From Bacteroidota bacterium (GTDB taxonomy: Bacteria > Bacteroidota > Bacteroidia > Bacteroidales > PXBB01): a stretch of 14,381 bases of DNA. Numbering within the stretch: position 1 is the stretch's first letter; every line of letters starts with the position of its first letter. Of the stretch, positions 7,426 through 14,381 are shown piece by piece. Location of the stretch: the NCBI GenBank assembly GCA_022708385.1, contig JAKIYU010000037.1:1-14381 (forward strand). The letters run 5' to 3'. Position numbers and translations under genes: made by a program. The notes beneath the pieces are model-generated. The model made no database searches and was not told the DNA's origin. It was given only the letters and a program-made list of their open reading frames with translations.

Positions 7426-8637
7426 ATGGGACCACTCATACCACAAGATATTATCAGCGGCGACCTTAATTTTTTCTTTGCCCTGATTATAGGCATTGCC
7501 TTCGGATTTATTCTGGAGCAGGCCGGATTTTCATCTTCGCGAAAGTTGGCCGGTGTTTTCTACGGCTACGACTTTGTTGTGCTTAAAGTATTTTTTACTG
7601 CAGCCGTTACAGCTGCTATAGGACTGTTCTTTCTTAAATACCTGGGTTGGGTCGATTTTAATTTTCTGTACGTTAACCCCCTCTATTTATGGTCAGCTCT
7701 AATCGGTGGCATTGTTATGGGTTTTGGATTTATTTTAGGTGGGTTTTGTCCGGGCACCAGTCTTGGGGCAGCCGTAATAGGCAAAATTGACGCCTGGTTT
7801 TTTATTGCAGGTATGTTCCTGGGGGTTTTTATTTTTGGTATTTTCTACCCTGTTTTTGAACCTCTTCATACAGGTTATTTTCTGGGCAATCCATTTATTT
7901 ATGATACTTTGGGCCTCTCTCAGCAATGGTTTCTGTTTCTGCTCATCTTTATGGCCCTTGCAGCCTTTGCTGTTACACAGCTTATTGAAGATAATTCCAC
8001 ACGATTTAAAGAATTGCTCTATACACAAAAATTATCGGTTCGATACCCGCTTTTATTTGCTTTTATATTAAGCATCATCATTTTATTTTTACCTAACCAA
8101 CGCCACAGCTATGCGAATGAGATGTCACGAAATGACCTTGCTGCAGCAATCCTAAGTAACGAAAGATATGTACCTGTTGAAAAGGTGGTACATTCCTTAG
8201 TGCACGATGTACGGGATTTGCATCTTGTTGATGTGAGGCCTGTCGCAGAATTCAACACATTCCACCTGCCTGGCGCAGTCAGTGTACCCCTTGAGAACAT
8301 ACTCGAGAAAACTTCAGAAGACAACCTGACCGGGACCGGCAAAACAACAGTATTATATGCCAACAGTTCCGACAAGGCGGACATGGCGTGGTTCTTTGTC
8401 ACACGCGAAGGCTTTAAGAATATATATGTTATGGAGGATGGCCTCAACAAAATGTATAATTTCCTTTTCAGCACACCTGACACACTGGTGAACAACAATA
8501 ATAATATGACTCCTGAAGAAAAGTTTGTACAGAATGCTAGAAAATGGTTCCGCGAAGGGTCTGTGCAAAGCGCTGTAAAAGCCTCCATGCCTGCCCCCTC
8601 CGCTGCCCCTGCCAAAGCCGTAAAAGGTGGTTGTTAA
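7426..8637 (+). CDS. YeeE/YedE transporter second half fused to an extracytoplasmic rhodanese-like domain, VKGGC tail
   Basis: Residues 1-190 of this 403-residue protein are the partner half of the transporter: EQAGFSSSRKLAGVFYGYD (31-49) and GFGFILGGFCPGTSLGA (99-115) with C108, and about five helices. A further helix (about 205-223) follows a basic segment (TRFKELLYTQKLSVRYP), so by the positive-inside rule the rest is outside the cytoplasm. Residues about 245-350 form a rhodanese-like domain (LHLVDVRPVAEFNTFHLPGAVSVP), but the catalytic loop reads LYANSSDKADMA, with no cysteine. The AGFC-type cysteine seen in some family members appears to be serine here. A P/A-rich tail ends in AKAVKGGC. 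C108 and C403 are the only cysteines. The fusion would place sulfur handling right at the exit or entry of the transporter. The next gene starts 17 bases later. Confidence 0.85.
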   Translation: MGPLIPQDIISGDLNFFFALIIGIAFGFILEQAGFSSSRKLAGVFYGYDFVVLKVFFTAAVTAAIGLFFLKYLGWVDFNFLYVNPLYLWSALIGGIVMGFGFILGGFCPGTSLGAAVIGKIDAWFFIAGMFLGVFIFGIFYPVFEPLHTGYFLGNPFIYDTLGLSQQWFLFLLIFMALAAFAVTQLIEDNSTRFKELLYTQKLSVRYPLLFAFILSIIILFLPNQRHSYANEMSRNDLAAAILSNERYVPVEKVVHSLVHDVRDLHLVDVRPVAEFNTFHLPGAVSVPLENILEKTSEDNLTGTGKTTVLYANSSDKADMAWFFVTREGFKNIYVMEDGLNKMYNFLFSTPDTLVNNNNNMTPEEKFVQNARKWFREGSVQSAVKASMPAPSAAPAKAVKGGC

Positions 8638-8654
8638 ATATAAAAACATTCCCT

Positions 8655-9257
8655 ATGAAAAACAATCAGTTATTCAATAGCACATTAATTTTTTTCCTGT
8701 TTATAATTTTTGCGTTGTTATTTTCTGCTATCACGCATAAAGTCAAGGGTTACAGCGTGGCCAACAAAGAAGTGCTGAATACGTTGCAGGGTCCGTACAC
8801 CCTGTCGTATTACGATTTTTACCTTTTGTACAAGGATACTGCAAACGATTTTACAATTGTTGATTTGCGTACTCCAGAGGCTTTTTCAAAAGAAAACCTT
8901 AAGAAGTCAGTAAATATTCCTTTTGAGAAATTGTTTGACAAAGAAAGCCTCAGTAAACTTAAAGACCTGAAAGAAAGCAAGCTACTGGTGGGTAACCATC
9001 AAAATGAAACGTCGCTGGCATATCTTTACCTTACATCCGCAGGGCTTACAGATATTAAGGTTCTGCCGGGCAGTTTTGATATATTATATAATAACATTGT
9101 CAAAGCCACAAACCCATCATATTTCTTCTATAACGAAGAAAAAGCACAATGGGACTTTCCCAGGCAGATGGGTGGCGAAAACGCCAAAAGTACCGGTCCG
9201 GCTCCTGCCCTGCCCCAGCAGGTTGAAATGAAAACGCCTGTAAAAGGAGGATGTTAG
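8655..9257 (+). CDS. Small membrane-anchored rhodanese-like protein with VKGGC tail
   Basis: I start the protein at ATG 8655, which gives 200 residues with a clear N-terminal membrane helix (8-26). A longer frame from 8544 overlaps the previous gene and adds only an out-of-frame, cysteine-rich translation. Residues about 50-150 are rhodanese-like (FTIVDLRTPEAFSKENLKKS), with the conserved D70 and R72, but the loop that should hold the catalytic cysteine reads LLVGNHQNETSLAYL. It is therefore not a classical sulfurtransferase. The helix could be an uncleaved anchor or a signal peptide cut after FSA; either way the domain is expected outside the cytoplasmic membrane. The linker after residue 170 is rich in P, A, G and Q and ends in VKGGC; C200 is the only cysteine of the whole protein. 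This is the last gene of the operon. Confidence 0.82.
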   Translation: MKNNQLFNSTLIFFLFIIFALLFSAITHKVKGYSVANKEVLNTLQGPYTLSYYDFYLLYKDTANDFTIVDLRTPEAFSKENLKKSVNIPFEKLFDKESLSKLKDLKESKLLVGNHQNETSLAYLYLTSAGLTDIKVLPGSFDILYNNIVKATNPSYFFYNEEKAQWDFPRQMGGENAKSTGPAPALPQQVEMKTPVKGGC

Positions 9258-9320
9258 GAAGAAAGTGAGCTAAAGTACTTAAAGTTAGCCATACACACAT
9301 AACTTCACACTTCAAACTTC

Positions 9321-11213
9321 CTAATCATAAAACTTCCACGAAACCCCAAACTTAAACGCTCTTCCCTGGAGGGGGTAACCGGGTACCAGGAAGTAGTTAT
9401 AGCCCATCAAGCCCTGTTGAAGGTGTGTAAGCTTAACAAAGAGGCTGGCTCTTTTTATCCGGAAGTTAATAAAGAAATCGATAAGGGGATAGTTACCTGT
9501 TTTTACCTGGTGTTGTGTATAAAACTGCCTGAGGGCGGGTGCATAGGCCTGTGTGTAACAAGCCGAACTGTAATACACATCCGCTCCTATATGCGAGAAT
9601 AAGGCATTTTTAAAAAGACTCACACGCCAGTAAAGGCTGTGGTTATTTACTATTAACGGCAAAGGGACTACGTTCTGATTGCCGGAATACTGCAAAAAGA
9701 CAGTATTGTCGATAGTGAATGGCCCCAGGTTAAAGAGTTTCGATACTGAAAGCCTCCCCACATTTACAGCCTGATGATACTGCACAGGGAAAAGGGAATC
9801 GCTGTAATAAACATAATCCCTGAGTTGCCATAAGGCCGTCGAGGCATTGAAGTTGGCATACTTATAGCCCGCAGCCAGGCTTAGCACAGAAGTCTTTGCA
9901 AAATTATTATCCCAGGTAAAATGGTTCGAAATGTAGCGGTTGGCATGAAATGCCGGTTGGGTATTGTCGTATGCCGCCTTAATCCATAAATTTTGGAGTG
10001 AATCTAAATCAAGTACTGCATTGAGAGCCAGGCCGGCGTCCCCGTTATTATATCCTTCAAAAATACGATACAGCTTAAGCGAAGCCCTGAACTGTTCCGG
10101 GATATTCATATAGAGTCCTGCATCAGCCATAAATTGCCCGTTGTAATATTTTTCCTTTTCAACCGGGTAAAGCGTATCCGACAGATAGGTTATAATTTGC
10201 CTGTGCCTGATATACTGATATCCTGCGCCGGCTTCGGCATACAAAAAGGGGGTGTTATTCCTGTTGCGGACGAATATCTGTGCCACTTTAAAAGTGTTGT
10301 TATAGATCTGAGCACGCGTGGAGTCGCCTGTATAGGTCGTGTCGAAATAAACGGCGGGATAGTCAAAGGCAGCGGGGGCAGCATCCATAAACATCAGCGA
10401 CTGCATCCTATAGCTGAACTCATGACTGATACGGGTATTGAACAGGGGGGTGTTTTTATCAGCCAGGGTATCGCCTGTGTGTTTTTTATTAAAGCCGAGG
10501 TATTGTTTAACCATAAACGTAGTTTCCTTAGCCCTGTTCTGGGCCTGCAGCAGGTTTACATCAAAAAGGTCAGGCCGGTCGAGCACCCTGTCGGTAAAAT
10601 CGCTTACATACAGCAAACCACCGTTTTCGTAGTTGTACCATTTGTTAAAAAGGGCATGGGCCAAGACCCTGTAGCGGTTATTCTTCGTGGCATAGTTGCC
10701 GGTTAGGGTGAAGTTGGATATATCGGTATTTTGCCTTCGGAAGGTACCGACAGAATTTATAATGTCATAATTTAAAGCCAGGTTTAACTGTTTGGTAACA
10801 TTTTGTGAGTGTATGGCTTTAAAAACCTGTTCCTTGCTGCTCCCTGACACATAATACAACTCCGAAAAAGGGGAACTGACCTGGTAGTATTTTACGTTTT
10901 CTGCGGTGGGCATATAGGCGCTGAAAGTGTTTTCGCCAAGCGTAAAACCGCGAAGCGGACTATAATCAAACAACAGGCTGTTGTAAGCCTTGCCGGTATT
11001 GCCCAGGGTAGCCGCAGACAGCAAAGGTTCATACCGATGGAAAAGATGCAGGGTGGTATCAATAGTGTTATGGACCGGACCAGCAATGCAGTCGTACATG
11101 CCTTCCGTAAAATAACGGTAAAACACGGTATCGGGCACAACTTGTGTTGTATCCTGTGCATGTAAAACAGCAGAATATATAAAGATTAAAAGAAATGTGA
11201 GTTTAATTCTCAT
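9321..11213 (-). CDS. Porin_10-type putative outer-membrane beta-barrel porin
   Basis: I choose ATG 11213, which gives a 630-residue protein with a proper signal peptide (MRIKLTFLLIFIYSAVLHAQ, cut before DTTQ); the upstream ATG at 11255 would put 14 residues of non-signal sequence in front and lies upstream of the probable promoter. The mature protein opens with the plug-like start seen in the Bacteroidota putative-porin family (YRYFTEGMYD..., TLGNTGKAYNSLLFDY) and continues as many alternating amphipathic strands rich in Y, F, N and T. It closes with a final strand, GRAFKFGVSWKFYD, typical of outer-membrane barrels. The role is probably passive uptake; no substrate can be assigned. It is convergent with the sulfur/cytochrome operon (63 bases between stops), so a joint function is possible but not shown. 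Confidence 0.85.
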   Translation of the reverse strand: MRIKLTFLLIFIYSAVLHAQDTTQVVPDTVFYRYFTEGMYDCIAGPVHNTIDTTLHLFHRYEPLLSAATLGNTGKAYNSLLFDYSPLRGFTLGENTFSAYMPTAENVKYYQVSSPFSELYYVSGSSKEQVFKAIHSQNVTKQLNLALNYDIINSVGTFRRQNTDISNFTLTGNYATKNNRYRVLAHALFNKWYNYENGGLLYVSDFTDRVLDRPDLFDVNLLQAQNRAKETTFMVKQYLGFNKKHTGDTLADKNTPLFNTRISHEFSYRMQSLMFMDAAPAAFDYPAVYFDTTYTGDSTRAQIYNNTFKVAQIFVRNRNNTPFLYAEAGAGYQYIRHRQIITYLSDTLYPVEKEKYYNGQFMADAGLYMNIPEQFRASLKLYRIFEGYNNGDAGLALNAVLDLDSLQNLWIKAAYDNTQPAFHANRYISNHFTWDNNFAKTSVLSLAAGYKYANFNASTALWQLRDYVYYSDSLFPVQYHQAVNVGRLSVSKLFNLGPFTIDNTVFLQYSGNQNVVPLPLIVNNHSLYWRVSLFKNALFSHIGADVYYSSACYTQAYAPALRQFYTQHQVKTGNYPLIDFFINFRIKRASLFVKLTHLQQGLMGYNYFLVPGYPLQGRAFKFGVSWKFYD

Positions 11214-11236
11214 CAGGGATTGGGTTAAAAACGATT

Positions 11237-11244
11237 CAAAATTA
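11237..11244 (-). promoter_or_regulatory. Putative -7 box of the porin gene
   Basis: On the minus strand TAATTTTG (11244 down to 11237) matches TAnnTTTG and lies 23 bases before the ATG at 11213. This supports that start over the upstream ATG at 11255. No convincing -33 box was found. Confidence 0.4.
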
Positions 11245-11287
11245 ATATAATACAATGATTTTAAATTATTTTTTTTATTGTAATAAT

Positions 11288-11318
11288 TTTGTTTTTAATT
11301 TTTATTTTATTACTTTTG
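11288..11318 (+). promoter_or_regulatory. Putative Bacteroidota promoter of the T9SS-secreted protein
   Basis: TTTG (11288-11291) and TACTTTTG (11311-11318) match both halves of the Bacteroidota sigma consensus with a 19-base spacer. Transcription would start near 11325, about 20 bases before the TTG start. It is the best complete promoter in the window. Confidence 0.65.
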
Positions 11319-11344
11319 AAAGACAATATATTTAATAAATTCCA

Positions 11345-14300
11345 TTGAAAACAAATCTCCTTATAATTTTCATTTTTTCTTCCTGTACTTTTGCAATAGG
11401 GCAGTGGCAGCCAACAAATGGCCCCTATGGTGGGGGTATTAATTGCTTTGCACATAATGGTTTAAATTTTTATATGGGAACCGATCAGGGGGTATTCGCT
11501 TCAAGCAATGGTACTCAATGGACACTTTCCAATAATGGTATTTCAGGCAGAATTACTTCTCTTACTGTTTCAGGTAATGATATTTACGCAGGGACAAATG
11601 GCCATGGCGTCTTTAAATCAACAAATAATGGATTAAGTTGGACAGCCATTAACTGTGGTTTAACAAGTTCAAATATAAATATAATCAACAAAAATGGAAA
11701 CTATATATACATAGGAACAAATAACGGCTGTTACAAGAAAAGCAACACTGACACAATATGGACACAACTCAATAATGGTTTGCCAACAAATCCCATAATT
11801 TCATTAACAACCTATGGCAGTAATATAATAGCCGGAACTCAAAGTTGTGGCATCTATATTTCTCAAAATGATGGATTGAACTGGAATGTTTCAAATAATG
11901 GATTACCTTATGATACAACAAACTCTTGTTATTACAGAATAACCTCTCTGGCAGAATGCAACAACATTATATTTGCAGGTGTAATAACCAAGGGCATCTA
12001 TAAATCCTCAAACAACGGATTAAGTTGGACGCCAGCTAATAATGGCATTATATCATGGTTAACCTTCTATTCCATTATTTCACATGACAGTTGTATATAT
12101 GCAGGAAGCTGGGGAGGCGGTGTTTTAAAATCTACAAATTTTGGATCAAGTTGGGTTGCAATTAATAATGGACTTGATTATAAGGGCATACAATCTTTGT
12201 ACATTGAAGATTCTTTATTTTTTGCAGGCACAAATGGAGGCGGAGCTTATGTTTCTTTAAATAATGGTGTGAATTGGTTAGAAGCCAATGAAGGTTTAAA
12301 TGCCACAAATATTATTTCATTATCACAAAACAGTACAGATATCTTTGCAGGGACATGGGATGCTGGAGTTTTTAAAACAACAGATCATGGACTAAATTGG
12401 TCAGCAGCAATGAAGAATCGACCTGTATTCACTATTTTAAATATCAGCAATCTAACTTTCTTAGTAACCGGAACTAACGGCATTTATTTATCTACAAATA
12501 ATGGAATTTCATGGGTACCCAAAAACAATGGCATTTCAAACTTGGACATCAGGACACTTTATTATTCTGCCGGTTTCTTATATACCGGAACTTTCGGAGA
12601 TGGCATTTATATTTCATCAAACAACGCAACAAGCTGGGCACCTGCAAATTCGGGATTAACCAACCTATTTATAAACACCATTATAAAATGCGGCAATTAT
12701 CTCTTTACCGGCACATGGGGCAACGGCGTTTTCAGATCATCTGACAACGGTCAAAACTGGACACCTGTAAACACAGGATTAACAGACGGCGTGGTTTTAT
12801 CATTCGCTTTAAATGGCACCAATTTACTCGCCGGAACAGCAAATGGTGGTGTTTTTCTATCTACTGATTATGGTTCAAACTGGATACCTGTTAATACTGG
12901 ATTAACAGAGCAACACATCTTTTCAATTATTTCGAATGGGTCAAAATTTTTTGCTGCTACAAATAACGGTATTTTTTTTACAACAAATAACGGTCAAAAC
13001 TGGATTAATGTAAGCAGCGGCCTCTTTTGTAAAGAAGTGAGGGCTCTTAGTATTAATAACGATTACATTTATGCAGGTATTTGGAATTGCGGCGTATGGA
13101 AAAGACCCTTGTCGGACTTTAACTTTTTTAGTTTTTCTGGCAATGTTTATGACGATGTGAACAACAATGGCGTAAGAGACACTTTAGAAAATGGCATACC
13201 TAATGTTTTAATCAAAACAAAATCAAATAACTGGGTACATAACACAGACAGTTCAGGAAATTTTACTGCTTTTTCAGATTTAATGAATGACACTATTAGC
13301 ATTGTAAATCAACCTTATGGCATTTGCACACCATCTTTTTACAGTGCAACTTATCATGATTCTTCCAATAATTTTGCAATACATTATATACCAAACATAC
13401 AAGACTTAAAAATTACAGTTACTCATTTTTCTTTTGCGCGACCAGGTTGGGATAACATAGTAAAAATTACTTACAAAAACTGCGGTACGACTACTTTAAG
13501 CGGAACTATTACCTTAGATTTTGATCAAAAAATTAACTTCATTTCAAGCAACCCAACGCAATCTAATATTTTAGGGAACATTATTACTTGGAATTATACT
13601 GACCTTATCCCCCTTGAACAAAGAGAAATTGAGATTAGATTTCACATTCCAACAAGTGTTCTGGGACATGATTTTTTATATTTTACAGGAAGAATATACC
13701 CAATAACTGGAGATGTATATGAAGACAACAACATTGATTCTATAAAAAAAGAAGTAACAACACCTATTGATCCAAACTATAAAGAAGTAGCCCCTGAATT
13801 TGGATTAACGCCTGAACAAATTATTAATAATGAAGGCTTATATTACACAATTCATTTTCAAAACACAGGCAATGATACAGCTTTTTTCGTAAAAATTACA
13901 GACCCCTTAAGCACATTAGTTGATTATTCAACGTTTGAGATATTATCTTCAAGTCATCCCTGCACTTTCAATATTCATGAAGCTGGAATTGTAGATTTCT
14001 ATTTCAGCAATATACTTCTTCCCGACAGTAACGTGGACCCTATCGGCAGTAATGGGTTTATTAAATATACTGTAAAACCTAAACAAAATTTCCAATTAGG
14101 CGACAGCATCAACAACACAGCTTATATATTTTTTGATTTTAACCCGGCAATAGTCACAAATACTACAAACACAACTATTAATAATTATACTACCATATTT
14201 AATAAGTTATGGGATAATGCATTTTATGTTTTCCCAAACCCTGTACATAAAACAGTTCAGATTCAAAATAATATCTCTCAAAGCCGGGTTAAATTTTTCA

Positions 14301-14381
14301 TTTACAACATGCAAGGGGTATTATTGCGCGAAGATGAATTAAAAACCAACATTACAAGTATTGATATAAGCACTTTTCAAA
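11345..14381 (+). CDS. Large secreted Asp-box (BNR/Ycf48-like) repeat protein with T9SS sorting domain, partial at 3' end
   Basis: An open frame of 1012 codons runs without a stop to the right edge. The only sensible start is TTG at 11345: an in-frame TAA lies at 11336-11338, and translation from TTG gives a signal peptide (KTNLLIIFIFSSCTFAIGQ) behind a good promoter. Residues about 50-595 hold 13 copies of a ~41-residue unit with an Asp-box core such as STNNGLSW, SSDNGQNW or STDYGSNW, followed by TPVNTGL-like and YAGTW..GV-like segments; these predict beta-propellers. A Cna-B/SdrD-like domain follows from residue 598 (SGNVYDDVNNNGVRD), then one or two Ig-like DUF11-type domains (YYTIHFQNTGNDTAFFVKI, GDSINNTAYIFFDFNPAI). 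From about residue 955, WDNAFYVFPNPVHKTVQIQ begins a type A T9SS sorting domain, which directs export across the outer membrane and surface attachment. Sequence is AT-richer to the eye than the porin. Ligand and function are unknown. Confidence 0.88.
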   Translation, partial: MKTNLLIIFIFSSCTFAIGQWQPTNGPYGGGINCFAHNGLNFYMGTDQGVFASSNGTQWTLSNNGISGRITSLTVSGNDIYAGTNGHGVFKSTNNGLSWTAINCGLTSSNINIINKNGNYIYIGTNNGCYKKSNTDTIWTQLNNGLPTNPIISLTTYGSNIIAGTQSCGIYISQNDGLNWNVSNNGLPYDTTNSCYYRITSLAECNNIIFAGVITKGIYKSSNNGLSWTPANNGIISWLTFYSIISHDSCIYAGSWGGGVLKSTNFGSSWVAINNGLDYKGIQSLYIEDSLFFAGTNGGGAYVSLNNGVNWLEANEGLNATNIISLSQNSTDIFAGTWDAGVFKTTDHGLNWSAAMKNRPVFTILNISNLTFLVTGTNGIYLSTNNGISWVPKNNGISNLDIRTLYYSAGFLYTGTFGDGIYISSNNATSWAPANSGLTNLFINTIIKCGNYLFTGTWGNGVFRSSDNGQNWTPVNTGLTDGVVLSFALNGTNLLAGTANGGVFLSTDYGSNWIPVNTGLTEQHIFSIISNGSKFFAATNNGIFFTTNNGQNWINVSSGLFCKEVRALSINNDYIYAGIWNCGVWKRPLSDFNFFSFSGNVYDDVNNNGVRDTLENGIPNVLIKTKSNNWVHNTDSSGNFTAFSDLMNDTISIVNQPYGICTPSFYSATYHDSSNNFAIHYIPNIQDLKITVTHFSFARPGWDNIVKITYKNCGTTTLSGTITLDFDQKINFISSNPTQSNILGNIITWNYTDLIPLEQREIEIRFHIPTSVLGHDFLYFTGRIYPITGDVYEDNNIDSIKKEVTTPIDPNYKEVAPEFGLTPEQIINNEGLYYTIHFQNTGNDTAFFVKITDPLSTLVDYSTFEILSSSHPCTFNIHEAGIVDFYFSNILLPDSNVDPIGSNGFIKYTVKPKQNFQLGDSINNTAYIFFDFNPAIVTNTTNTTINNYTTIFNKLWDNAFYVFPNPVHKTVQIQNNISQSRVKFFIYNMQGVLLREDELKTNITSIDISTFQ
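11501..13003 (+). repeat. Thirteen degenerate Asp-box coding repeats, period about 41 codons
   Basis: Each unit carries S/T-x-N/D-x-G-x-x-W at a spacing of roughly 120-130 bases, from SSNGTQW (residue 53) to TTNNGQNW (residue 546). Copy 3 (SNTDTIW) and copy 10 (SSNNATSW) lack the glycine. The DNA copies are well diverged, so this is an old protein repeat rather than a recent expansion. Confidence 0.8.

Noticed and set aside
8109..8615. Minus-strand 168-codon frame opposite the transporter-rhodanese gene
   Set aside because: It is antisense to a clear coding region and is S/T-rich without domain features; same judgement for minus-strand frames at 3497-3940, 6112-6537 and 6927-7355.
8544..8654. 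Cysteine-rich N-terminal extension (CAKRCKSLHACPLRCPC) of the last operon gene
   Set aside because: It overlaps the coding 3' end of the preceding gene in another frame; the ATG at 8655 directly precedes a membrane helix and matches the spacing of the operon.
9258..9320. Possible terminator between the operon and the porin (GCTAA 9269-9273 / TTAGC 9285-9289) and repeated ACTTC at 9302-9340
   Set aside because: The stem is only 5 bp with an 11-base loop and no T tract follows; the ACTTC copies are short and irregular. I do not call a terminator here.
11214..11255. Longer N-terminus of the porin from ATG 11255
   Set aside because: The extra 14 residues are not part of a signal peptide and the segment overlaps the probable -7 box; ATG 11213 gives a typical signal peptide.
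12511..12744. 77-codon plus-strand frame inside the Asp-box gene
   Set aside because: It lies in another frame of the continuous 1012-codon gene and has no features of its own.
11501..13003. Regular repeats at about 120-base spacing as a possible CRISPR or DNA repeat array
   Set aside because: The copies are degenerate at the DNA level but keep an Asp-box in one open frame, so they are protein repeats.

Overview
The window looks like chromosomal DNA of a member of the Bacteroidota. Five lines of evidence agree: a type IX secretion (T9SS) sorting domain on the last gene, a Porin_10-type outer-membrane protein, an OmpA-family protein with a Bacteroidota-style barrel, coiled coil and OmpA layout, Bacteroidota-type -7 promoter boxes (TAnnTTTG) just upstream of five genes, and A/T-rich leaders without Shine-Dalgarno sequences. 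No rRNA, tRNA, CRISPR array, transposase or integrase was seen.

Layout. 1-1126 (-) is the middle of an RHS/YD-repeat protein that runs off the left edge and seems to lack its natural N-terminus. 1179-1712 (+) is a TrmH/SpoU-family RNA methyltransferase. It converges on an OmpA-family protein (1751-3187, -), with a hairpin terminator between them. A very AT-rich 367-bp divergent region (3188-3554) carries promoters for the OmpA gene and for the main operon. 3555-9257 (+) is a tightly packed six-gene operon. 9321-11213 (-) is a Porin_10-type porin convergent with the operon. 11345-14381 (+) is a large secreted Asp-box-repeat protein with a T9SS sorting domain, cut by the right edge.

The operon is the centre of interest. 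In order it encodes: a membrane-anchored octaheme cytochrome c of the tetrathionate-reductase (OTR) family; a four-helix di-heme-type cytochrome b; a lipoprotein with two rhodanese domains; the two halves of a YeeE/YedE sulfur transporter as separate proteins, the second fused to an extracytoplasmic rhodanese domain; and a small membrane-anchored rhodanese-like protein. The likely theme is extracytoplasmic sulfane-sulfur chemistry (tetrathionate, thiosulfate or polysulfide) linked to the quinone pool through cytochrome b and to sulfur uptake through the split transporter.

The most unusual observation is that all three rhodanese-containing proteins, otherwise different in length and architecture, end in the same residues V-K-G-G-C at the extreme C-terminus, after a flexible tail. 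The glycine codons differ synonymously between the three copies. In two of the three proteins the classical rhodanese catalytic cysteine is missing, and in the last protein the terminal cysteine is the only cysteine. I propose that the tail is a swinging sulfur-carrier arm, in function like the C-terminal carrier cysteines of SoxY and DsrC. This is inference; the tails themselves are directly visible.
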